11,427 nucleotides of DNA. Source: Rhodospirillaceae bacterium (GTDB taxonomy: Bacteria > Pseudomonadota > Alphaproteobacteria > Rhodospirillales > Magnetospirillaceae). Below the pieces are notes generated by a model. The model was not told the origin of the DNA. It did no database searches and saw only the letters and a program-made list of their open reading frames with translations. Position 1 is the first letter of the stretch. Each line of letters starts with the position of its first letter. The position numbers were made by a program, and so were the translations under genes. Location: NCBI GenBank assembly GCA_013349735.1, contig DUZC01000047.1, positions 1 to 11,427 on the forward strand, in the 5' to 3' direction. Positions 5,885 to 11,427 of the stretch are shown in pieces.

Positions 5885-6666
5885 CCGGCAAGCCCGATTC
5901 CCTTCTCGCGTTTTTCGACCCGGGCCATGGATCCCAGCAAGCTGGCCACCGCCCAAGCCATTGTGACCGCCAAGGCCAAAAGATAGCGACCGTCCGCCAA
6001 CATCTGGTGCGGGGTCATATAAAAGGGGTCACGCAGAAGCACCAGCGCATGGGCGACCGGGTTGACGGACATGACCAGATGGAGCCAGCCCGGCGCCTGT
6101 TCAATCGGGAATAAGGCCCCGGACAGCATCCATAGCGGCATTAGGAACACCATCATAATGGCATGAAATCCTGCGGTTGAGCGCATGCCCCAGGCAAAAA
6201 AGAAGCCCATCGCGGCAAAGCCGATGCTGGTAAGCAAATAGGCCGCGACCAGCATGACCAAAGGCACCAATCCCAAGGATAAACCCAGAAAGGGGGCGGC
6301 CAATGTGAAAATCAAGGTTTGCACCATGGCAATGGCGGTACCGCCCAGGACTTTGCCCAACACGATGGCCATGCGTGAAACCGGAGCAACCAGCACACTT
6401 TGTAAAAAGCCGGCATCGCGATCTTCAATAATAGTGATAGAGGAAAAGATGCTGGCGAACAGCATCATCATCAACATGACACCAGGATAAAAATATTCCA
6501 GATAGCTAACATTTTCCATGCCAGGGGCGCGGAAAGACGAACTGAACCCAGACCCAAGAAAAAGCCAGAAAAGAAGGGGTTGCGCAACCGAGCCGATCAC
6601 CCGTTGCGGTTGCCGGACAAAGCGAACAAATTCGCGTCGGGCCAAAGCGAATACGACCTGCATCAT
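5881..6666 (-). CDS. ABC-2 type transporter permease
   Basis: A 261-aa inner-membrane permease with six predicted helices and the ABC-2 signature region (FALARREFVRFVRQP at the N-terminus, then EYFYPGVMLMMMLFASIFSS, DRDAGFLQSVLVAPVSRM and PLWMLSGALFPIEQAP). This is the NodJ/DrrB-like architecture of exporters. It forms a transporter with the ATPase encoded just upstream. Its ATG (6666) overlaps that gene's TGA by four bases (ATGATG), so translation is coupled; a second in-frame ATG follows immediately. The gene ends at TAA 5881-5883, sharing TTAA with the convergent ctaB stop. The substrate is not evident from sequence. Position at the end of a DsrEFH/CbiX operon suggests a link to sulfur, tetrapyrrole or c-type cytochrome metabolism, but this is only context. 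Confidence 0.9.
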   Translation of the reverse strand: MMQVVFALARREFVRFVRQPQRVIGSVAQPLLFWLFLGSGFSSSFRAPGMENVSYLEYFYPGVMLMMMLFASIFSSITIIEDRDAGFLQSVLVAPVSRMAIVLGKVLGGTAIAMVQTLIFTLAAPFLGLSLGLVPLVMLVAAYLLTSIGFAAMGFFFAWGMRSTAGFHAIMMVFLMPLWMLSGALFPIEQAPGWLHLVMSVNPVAHALVLLRDPFYMTPHQMLADGRYLLALAVTMAWAVASLLGSMARVEKREKGIGLAG

Positions 6667-7634
6667 TTGCTTGTCCCTTCGTTGCTTTCGTTTTCAATTT
6701 CCTGAGCGGTCTTGCCGGTCAGATGAATGAAAACATCTTCGAGCCCCGGTTGCTTGATGGATATGCTGTCGATATCGCCGCGATAACGTTCCAGCAGACG
6801 TTCGAGGATCGGCAGGCCTGCGCCGTTCTCGGTTTCCGGAAGCCGGATTTCGTCGCCGTGGCGCCTGGTATGCAGGCCGGTATCGGCCTGGATCCTTAGT
6901 TCCAGGGCGGCCGCGTTGCGGCTTTGCACGACGACCATTTCCCGCCCTAGGCCTGCGCGCAGCGCCTGCGGCGTATCGACGGCCAGCAATAGGCCGGATT
7001 TCATGATGGCGACATGATCGACATCTTCGGCTTCAGAGAAAACATGGCTGGTCATCAAGACGGTCATTTGACGCTGTTGTTGAAGCGAGCGCAGGGTGGC
7101 GACAAAATCGCGACGGCTGGCCGGGTCAAGCCCGGTGGTGGGTTCGTCCAGCAGAAGAAGGGCCGGGCGGGTCAGCAGACATTTGGCCAGTTCCACTTGA
7201 CGGGCCAATCCACCGGATAAGGTGTCTACTTTTTCGTTCAGACGATCCTTGATATTGGTCCAGGCGATTGCTTCGGCCAGACGGTCCTGCAAATCCTTGC
7301 CGTTAAGACCGTAAAGATCGCCATGCAGGCGAAGATTCTCGGCCACAGTCAGATGTTTGTCGACGGCGGGGCTCTGAAACACCACAGACATCAACGAACG
7401 GGCTTGGGCTGGGTTCTTCAGCAGGTCATGCCCATCGATACGGATGCTTCCGGCCGAAGGCAGAGTCATGCCGCAGAGGATGCGGAATAAGGTCGATTTT
7501 CCGCTACCGTTCGGACCGGAAAGGATAAAAAACTCGCCTTTGCCAATCGAAAGGCTGAGGTCGGAAATTGCCATCCGCGACGGTGTTTTACGCGTCCCCG
7601 GATAGACGTGGCTTAAATGTTCAATTTTTATCAT
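6663..7634 (-). CDS. ABC transporter ATP-binding protein (DrrA/CcmA-like exporter ATPase)
   Basis: A 323-aa nucleotide-binding subunit. All catalytic motifs are intact: Walker A GPNGSGKST (residues 40-48), Q-loop VVFQSP (Gln87), signature LSGGL (139-143), Walker B LLLLDEPTTGLD (D163/E164) and the switch His197 in MTSHVFSEAED. About 80 residues after the NBD (from about 235) form the extra C-terminal domain common in DrrA/NatA-type exporters, ending in the DVFIHLTG motif. The start is ATG 7634, 30 nt after the stop of the YbiB-like gene; the Shine-Dalgarno is poor. It overlaps the permease gene by four bases. The ATP-driven export role is secure, the substrate unknown. Confidence 0.93.
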   Translation of the reverse strand: MIKIEHLSHVYPGTRKTPSRMAISDLSLSIGKGEFFILSGPNGSGKSTLFRILCGMTLPSAGSIRIDGHDLLKNPAQARSLMSVVFQSPAVDKHLTVAENLRLHGDLYGLNGKDLQDRLAEAIAWTNIKDRLNEKVDTLSGGLARQVELAKCLLTRPALLLLDEPTTGLDPASRRDFVATLRSLQQQRQMTVLMTSHVFSEAEDVDHVAIMKSGLLLAVDTPQALRAGLGREMVVVQSRNAAALELRIQADTGLHTRRHGDEIRLPETENGAGLPILERLLERYRGDIDSISIKQPGLEDVFIHLTGKTAQEIENESNEGTSK

Positions 7635-7664
7635 GGAAAATTTGTCTCGGTGCGGCAGCGTGAT

Positions 7665-8681
7665 TCAATAGATAGCAGGGCGCTGGGATTTCGCAAGCAA
7701 TGCTGTTGCTTTTCGGTCTTGCCACATTCTTTTTGCCAAAGCATCGGCATCCCCGATGGACGAACTTCGTCCGACCAGATGGAGGGCCACAGCGGCCGTG
7801 GCGGCGATGACGGCCTCTCCATAGGGGTCGCAGATCTCGCCTTGCCAAATGCGGGCCAACTGGCCGGGGTCGAGATCCGTTTCGGCCATCGGAGCCGCAT
7901 CGAGCAAGGCCGGCCATTCTTCACGGAAAGCTTGGCCATCGCGGAGTCCCTCGACCAGACAAGGCTTTTCAACGCGCCGCTCCGCTTCGCCCCCATCACC
8001 TTTGAAACAAGCGAGGTTGCCCTGGCCCATTAATTGTCCGGCTTCGCAATGAAGGGCCCGGTAATTGGGATGAAAGACGCTCATCAAGGATGCCTTGGCC
8101 TGCAAAGGGTTCAAATTGCGCAAAACGGAATGTAAGGGTGACCGCAAGCCAAGCAAGGTTTTCAGTCCCATGATTTCTTCTAAAAGCGGGTTCAGCGTTT
8201 TCAGCGGAAGATAGGCAAAGTTTCGGGTCTTGATCTGGGTGATGGCCTCGTTGACGCTCGAGGCCGGGGCGATGCCGAGGGCGGATAGCGCCGCTTCAGT
8301 GTAAAGGCGGCCCTGCGTGTGCGGCTCCGCTCCATGCATAAGGATGGAAATGCCGTTTTCCGCCAGCAGCAGGGCCGCCAAAATGAACAAAGGGAGCCTG
8401 CGGCTTTTGCCAGCGTAGGAGGGCCAGTCAAGTTCGATGGTCGGTTTTTGCACGGGCAAAGAGAGGCTTTTCTGTATGGCCTGGGCGAATCCAGCGATCT
8501 CCGCCGGGGTTTCGGTCCGTACCCGCAATAGACAAAGAAAGGCACCCAATTGTTGGGGCTCAACTTTCCGGGCCAGCACCATCGTCGCGGCATCGGCGGC
8601 TTCTTGCCTAGTCAGCGAGCGGCTAAGCCTTGGTCCTTTGCCAAGAATGCGGATGAAGGGGGCGAAAGGATGCTCGTCCAT
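7665..8681 (-). CDS. TrpD2/YbiB-like glycosyltransferase-family protein
   Basis: A 338-aa relative of anthranilate phosphoribosyltransferase (TrpD) of the YbiB/TrpD2 branch. Near residues 11-70 is the TrpD-like helical N-domain (ILGKGPRLSRSLTRQEA, LGAFLCLLRVRTET). Residues 85-92 show DWPSYAGK, where TrpD has its GTGGD PRPP motif, so classical anthranilate activity is unlikely. The TrpD-like LGxR segment is LGLRSPLHSVLRNLNPL (177-193), and KGDGGEAER (227-235) is typical of the branch. E. coli YbiB binds nucleic acid; the biological reaction is unknown. The frame stays open to 8798, but that would overlap dsrH by more than 100 nt. ATG 8681 (MDEHPF) matches the family start and has GGTAG upstream; ATG 8696 is an alternative overlapping dsrH by 7 nt. 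It lies inside the dsrEFH-ABC operon. Confidence 0.82.
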   Translation of the reverse strand: MDEHPFAPFIRILGKGPRLSRSLTRQEAADAATMVLARKVEPQQLGAFLCLLRVRTETPAEIAGFAQAIQKSLSLPVQKPTIELDWPSYAGKSRRLPLFILAALLLAENGISILMHGAEPHTQGRLYTEAALSALGIAPASSVNEAITQIKTRNFAYLPLKTLNPLLEEIMGLKTLLGLRSPLHSVLRNLNPLQAKASLMSVFHPNYRALHCEAGQLMGQGNLACFKGDGGEAERRVEKPCLVEGLRDGQAFREEWPALLDAAPMAETDLDPGQLARIWQGEICDPYGEAVIAATAAVALHLVGRSSSIGDADALAKRMWQDRKATALLAKSQRPAIY

Positions 8682-8689
8682 GTCGTTTA

Positions 8690-9007
8690 CTACCATGAAT
8701 GGATAGGGTTGTGGGTGGTCACCAATTCGACGAAGCCGGCATAGTCGACCTGTTCGATGCCCTCGGCCAGGGATTTGTCGGCCAGTCCGCGTTGGCACAG
8801 GTCCGGCGAAAGCGCAAGGATCCGGGCTGGCTTGTTAGGCTGTGTGCGCAAACCGTCCCAGATTTCTTCGGTTATGGCCGCGTAAACCGCGTCTTCGATT
8901 AGCAAAAGACTGTCCCCGACGGCAAGCCGCTGCAGGCATTGTTCAAGACTGGATGCGGCAAAGGGTGACTTGTTGACAATATGTAAAGCAGGCAGCGGCT
9001 TGTTCAT
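8690..9007 (-). CDS. dsrH: DsrH/TusB sulfurtransferase complex subunit
   Basis: A 105-aa cytoplasmic subunit of the DsrEFH (TusDCB) alpha2-beta2-gamma2 hexamer that relays persulfide sulfur between TusA and DsrC/TusE. The family pattern is clear: LHIVNKSPF near the N-terminus, then SLEQCLQRLAVGDSLLLIEDAVYAA. The Cys at position 24 here (after a four-residue longer start) corresponds to the conserved Cys20 of DsrH in sulfur oxidisers. The start ATG 9007 overlaps the dsrF stop by four bases (ATGA), with GGTGAT seven bases upstream inside dsrF. It ends 8 nt before the YbiB-like gene. Whether it acts in sulfur oxidation (Dsr) or tRNA thiolation (Tus) depends on genes outside this window. Confidence 0.9.
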   Translation of the reverse strand: MNKPLPALHIVNKSPFAASSLEQCLQRLAVGDSLLLIEDAVYAAITEEIWDGLRTQPNKPARILALSPDLCQRGLADKSLAEGIEQVDYAGFVELVTTHNPIHSW

Positions 9008-9345
9008 CCCGGGATCACCATATGCATTTGCCCCATCAACTCAATAATCTGGTGCCGGTCCAAAACAGCAAATAAATCAGGCAAAACCAAGTCAGCCAGC
9101 CCGCGCTCGGCCAGAGACTGCTGTTCGACCCAGATATGGCTGATATCGCTTTCCTCGATCTTTGCCAGCAAAGCAGCCAGGTCATCCGGTCCAGCGGCCA
9201 GCGTAAAAACGCCATCATCCAGATAGGCAAGATGGACCTCCTGGTCGAAGGCCTGCGCCATCATTGCGACTTCTATCCTCTCATCCGTGGAAGGTCCCGC
9301 GGTCTTGCCGTTGCGAAGGACGAACATAATGCGCTTGGCAGACAT
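9004..9345 (-). CDS. dsrF: DsrF/TusC sulfurtransferase complex subunit
   Basis: A 113-aa beta subunit of the DsrEFH/TusBCD hexamer, with a flavodoxin-like DsrE fold: RIMFVLRNGKTAG at the N-terminus, then ERIEVAMMAQAFDQEVHLAYLDDGVFTL and LAERGL. No cysteine is present; this is compatible with a structural rather than sulfur-carrying role, since the catalytic Cys lies on DsrE. The ATG at 9345 has AGGGTAAGG directly upstream, nine bases after the dsrE stop, and the gene overlaps dsrH by ATGA. The order dsrE-dsrF-dsrH is the canonical one. Confidence 0.9.
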   Translation of the reverse strand: MSAKRIMFVLRNGKTAGPSTDERIEVAMMAQAFDQEVHLAYLDDGVFTLAAGPDDLAALLAKIEESDISHIWVEQQSLAERGLADLVLPDLFAVLDRHQIIELMGQMHMVIPG

Positions 9346-9354
9346 CCTTACCCT

Positions 9355-9714
9355 CTAACCACCAAAGGTTACCAACCGATCGGCGATGATCGTCGCTTCG
9401 ATCAGTTGCCCAAGTCCGGAAATCCGGAAACCCGGCGCCAGATTGGCCTCGCGCAATCCGCGGCGCAGTCCGGCGGAGGCGCAGACCACCAGATCCACGC
9501 CTTGTTCGCTGGCCAAGTTGGACCATAAGTGAACAAGATTGGTGTCCGGGGCCGAAGGGGCCGCAAGTCGATTGGCGTTTTGCACGCCCTCTTCATAAAA
9601 AAACACGCGGACCAACTGATGGCCCTGATCCAGGCTGGCGCGGGCGAAGGCCAACGCTGAGGCCGAAGCCTGATGCTGAAAGGGCGCTTTCAATACCAAC
9701 AGGGCGAATTTCAA
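9355..9714 (-). CDS. dsrE: DsrE/TusD sulfurtransferase subunit (TTG start)
   Basis: Catalytic alpha subunit of the DsrEFH/TusBCD hexamer, cytoplasmic, accepting sulfur from TusA as a Cys persulfide. The start is decided by alignment to the family: TTG 9714 gives MKFALLVLKAPFQHQAS and places the active Cys in DLVVCASAGLRRG at exactly residue 78, the number known for E. coli TusD and Allochromatium DsrE. The total is 119 aa, and AAAGAG lies seven bases upstream. ATG starts further out (9777/9774) would add 21 non-conserved residues and run 26 nt into the upstream gene. The downstream gap to dsrF is 9 nt. The non-ATG start may lower expression or simply be overlooked by annotators. Confidence 0.9.
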   Translation of the reverse strand: MKFALLVLKAPFQHQASASALAFARASLDQGHQLVRVFFYEEGVQNANRLAAPSAPDTNLVHLWSNLASEQGVDLVVCASAGLRRGLREANLAPGFRISGLGQLIEATIIADRLVTFGG

Positions 9715-9751
9715 GGCAGTCTCTTTGTACTGGGCGTGCCGGACAGTCCTA

Positions 9752-10540
9752 TCATCCGGGGGGCGCCAATGCATCAAGCGATGTCAAAAGTCGGTCGCTT
9801 TCCCGCACCTGGTCAAGGATCATGGCGATGACGTCAGGGTCGCTGCCGATGCCGGGCATCAGCCAGGTGTTCCGCCCGGAAATCTGGCCTGCTCCGACGC
9901 CGGCTAAACCGAATAAGGGGGGCAGATCCTCGCGGGCATGGCTGCCTTCCGAGATCAACAAAGGCGCCACCAGGACATGGCTGGCCAAGACCAACTCGGG
10001 CCAGCGGCGGACATTGGGCTCTTGTTCGATAAAGACCGGGACGACTTCCGCAAAGATTGAGGCCTGGGCGATGCTCGCCGCAACTTGCAGGGGGGTCTGG
10101 CTGGCCTGGCCGGTGCGGGATCCATGGCCAACCACCAGCAACGCCACCGACGAAGGTTTGAGATGCTGTTGCCGACAAAGGGCCAAGGCCCGCTTGCACA
10201 ACAGATAGGGGATGGCTGGATGACAGCCCACCGGCTCACAATAGATAATGTTCCGTCCATCAACTGTGGTCAGCGGCCCCGTTATGCCAAGTGCTTCGGG
10301 CAAAATTGACCGGGTAAAGCGGCCGACGCCGGCGAAATTGGGAACGACGTAAACGCGCTGGCTGCCTATAAGCTTTAGCGAAGCAAAGGGCTCGACCTTG
10401 CAGAAACAGGGGACGACCTCGTCAAACAAGCCCTGCTGTTTAATGGCTTCGGCCAGTCGGATCGTGACGTCTTGACCGGATTTCCAGCGGTTTGAGCCAT
10501 GGCCCACCAGCAGCAATCCAGATCCGGTCCAAGTGGCCAT
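9752..10540 (-). CDS. Two-domain CbiX/SirB-like sirohydrochlorin chelatase family protein
   Basis: A 262-aa protein of two CbiX-like halves (about 7-130 and 131-255), the CbiX-long/SirB arrangement. Each half begins with a strand and catalytic-type His: LLLVGHGS (His14) and LLVVGHGSR (His139). The second metal-binding His is present only in the C-terminal half (EGSHARED, His201); the equivalent position in the N-terminal half is Phe75 (GRFTR). The family inserts Co2+ or Fe2+ (sometimes Ni2+) into sirohydrochlorin for cobalamin, sirohaem or F430. Sirohaem would serve sulfite or nitrite reductases, and the adjacent dsrEFH points the same way. ATG 10540 has GGAG seven bases upstream and is preferred over ATG 10552, whose AAGG is too close. 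It is the first gene of the minus-strand operon, 37 nt before dsrE. Confidence 0.85.
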   Translation of the reverse strand: MATWTGSGLLLVGHGSNRWKSGQDVTIRLAEAIKQQGLFDEVVPCFCKVEPFASLKLIGSQRVYVVPNFAGVGRFTRSILPEALGITGPLTTVDGRNIIYCEPVGCHPAIPYLLCKRALALCRQQHLKPSSVALLVVGHGSRTGQASQTPLQVAASIAQASIFAEVVPVFIEQEPNVRRWPELVLASHVLVAPLLISEGSHAREDLPPLFGLAGVGAGQISGRNTWLMPGIGSDPDVIAMILDQVRESDRLLTSLDALAPPG

Positions 10541-10712
10541 AAGGGGCTCCATACCTTGATACTATCGGAAAGGTGATCGGCGCCGCAATTATGCGCCTGG
10601 TTGGTACGAAAATTCAGGTCTTGTTAATATGAGCTTGTTGCCTGGGATTTAAACCTTTCCATATTGATTCCCTTGGTTTTTTTGTTAGCCTTAATTGCGG
10701 GGGGCAATCAAG
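10541..10712. promoter_or_regulatory. Divergent promoter region between the CbiX-dsrEFH operon and the TPR gene
   Basis: This 172-nt AT-rich gap lies between two divergent start codons and must hold the promoter of the seven-gene minus operon and that of the TPR gene. On the plus strand, TTGTTG (10635-10640) is followed about 19 nt later by CATATT (10660-10665), a weak sigma-70-like pair. GGGGGGCAATCAAG immediately before ATG 10713 supplies the ribosome-binding site. A T-run at 10677-10684 has no hairpin in front of it. No clear operator palindrome was found. Confidence 0.45.
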
Positions 10713-11427
10713 ATGCGGTGGATAGCACAGCCTGTCATTGCTTTAGGCCTGGTTTTTTCGGTTCTTTCTGCAGCCTTTGCTGCGGCGGAGCCGGATCCGG
10801 CGGCGCTTGACAGCTTGGCTCGGCTGGCTCGCCAATGGAACAGCTTCGGCCGCCATGCCGAGGCGGAGATTGCCTATCGCCGGGCACTGGAAATCAAACT
10901 TTTACAGTCTCCGGCCGATGATCCGGCCCTTGCTGACATTCTGATGCCCTTGGCCATGGAAGTCAGCAATCAAGGGCGTTTTAGGGAAGCGCGCGCTCTT
11001 TTCGCCGAAGCCGAATGGCTGGTCAACCACTCGACCGACCCCTTTGATAAGCCGAGATTGATCGCCTACCGGGCCATCGATGCGATGAATCAGCACCATT
11101 TTAGTCAGGCGCGGGATTTCGCCCGGACGGCGATGGAAATGCGGCAGACCTTAGCCGGTTCGGCCTCGGGGAAAAGCACTGTGGTCAACGGGGTGTTGGC
11201 GCGCGGCGAATTGGCCCACAGCTTGTTGATCGAGGCGCAAGCCAGCCTGCAGATGAATGACCTGCTTGCCGCCGAGGTTGCATCCACCCGCGCGTTAGAA
11301 ATCCTTGCCGCGTCGTCTGCTCCGCCGGCCTCTTGGCGCTCAGAAGCCCTGCTGGTGCTTGGTGAGGTTAATGGGCGAATGGCCAGGTCAGAAAAAGCCG
11401 AAACCTTGCTTAAAGAAGGCGTGTCCC
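10713..11427 (+). CDS. Exported TPR-repeat protein, 5' part (runs off the window)
   Basis: An open frame of 238 codons with no stop before the window end. The N-terminus is a signal peptide: MRW, a hydrophobic core (IAQPVIALGLVFSVLSA, residues 4-20) and a likely cleavage after AFA (residues 21-23), so the product is probably periplasmic or outer-membrane associated. After it come helical tetratricopeptide-like repeats: LARQWNSFGRHAEAEIAYRR with ALEIK, LAMEVSNQGRFREARALFAE, and later units around AIDAMNQHHFSQARDFARTA and LLVLGEVNGRMARSEKAETL. TPR arrays bind other proteins. In related bacteria such secreted TPR arrays are often followed by a CHAT peptidase-like domain, but that part is not visible here. 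Transcribed divergently from the CbiX-dsrEFH operon. Confidence 0.83.
   Translation, partial: MRWIAQPVIALGLVFSVLSAAFAAAEPDPAALDSLARLARQWNSFGRHAEAEIAYRRALEIKLLQSPADDPALADILMPLAMEVSNQGRFREARALFAEAEWLVNHSTDPFDKPRLIAYRAIDAMNQHHFSQARDFARTAMEMRQTLAGSASGKSTVVNGVLARGELAHSLLIEAQASLQMNDLLAAEVASTRALEILAASSAPPASWRSEALLVLGEVNGRMARSEKAETLLKEGVS

Noticed and set aside
7617..8033. Plus-strand ORF of 138 aa across the ATPase start and the 3' end of the TrpD2-like gene
   Set aside because: Antisense to well-supported coding sequence, no ribosome-binding site or domain.
9136..9528. Plus-strand ORF of 130 aa opposite dsrF/dsrE
   Set aside because: Antisense to two conserved sulfurtransferase genes; the composition is typical of a shadow frame.
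10664..10676. Possible FNR/FixK site TTGATTCCCTTGG before the TPR gene
   Set aside because: Only the left half-site TTGAT matches; the right half should be ATCAA and is TTGG, so the palindrome is absent.
10675..10684. T-rich run that might be a Rho-independent terminator
   Set aside because: No GC-rich hairpin precedes it on either strand, and it lies in a divergent promoter region where no gene ends.

Overview
The window looks like chromosomal DNA from an alphaproteobacterium, most probably a Rhodospirillales (Magnetospirillum-like) lineage. This rests on moderately high GC, on the mix of families (a DUF2189 membrane protein, a DUF420/CtaB haem cluster, DsrEFH with a CbiX-type chelatase, and a pentapeptide protein with the leader typical of these bacteria), and on protein-level similarity recalled from memory. 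No database search was possible, so the taxonomic call is inference. There is no sign of phage, insertion sequences, CRISPR, tRNA or rRNA; genes are densely packed.

Left part, plus strand: the 3' end of serA (1-751) is followed by an AT-rich promoter region (752-931). It holds an 11-bp-period direct repeat of the kind OmpR-family regulators bind. Then come three co-directional genes: an orphan OmpR-type response regulator (932-1654); a 508-aa protein with a degenerate receiver domain, a long low-complexity linker and about 22 pentapeptide repeats (1727-3253); and a TusA-family sulfur carrier whose ATG overlaps the preceding TGA (3253-3489). A convergent DUF2189 membrane protein (3493-4278, minus) ends 3 nt later.

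Middle, plus strand: divergent from DUF2189 is a small haem-copper-oxidase maturation cluster. It contains a single-TM micro-ORF of up to 46 aa (4413-4553), a DUF420/CtaM-like protein (4557-4982) and the haem O synthase CtaB (4997-5884). No oxidase subunits lie in the window.

Right part, minus strand (read from 10540 down to 5881): an apparently continuous seven-gene transcription unit. The order is a two-domain CbiX-like chelatase, dsrE/tusD, dsrF/tusC, dsrH/tusB, a TrpD2/YbiB-like protein, an ABC ATPase and an ABC-2 permease. Spacings are short (37, 9, -4, 8, 30 and -4 nt). DsrE has its sulfur-carrying Cys at position 78 when a TTG start is used, and DsrH keeps its N-terminal Cys, so the DsrEFH hexamer looks functional. 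The permease and ctaB share a TTAA at their convergent stops. Divergent from the operon is the start of a secreted or periplasmic TPR protein (10713 to the window end).

Taken together, the window combines intracellular sulfur trafficking (TusA, DsrEFH), tetrapyrrole/metal chemistry (CbiX-like, CtaB) and signalling (response regulator, pseudo-receiver protein). The most unusual item is the pseudo-receiver/pentapeptide fusion, with Asp replaced by Glu at the phospho-site, coupled to TusA.
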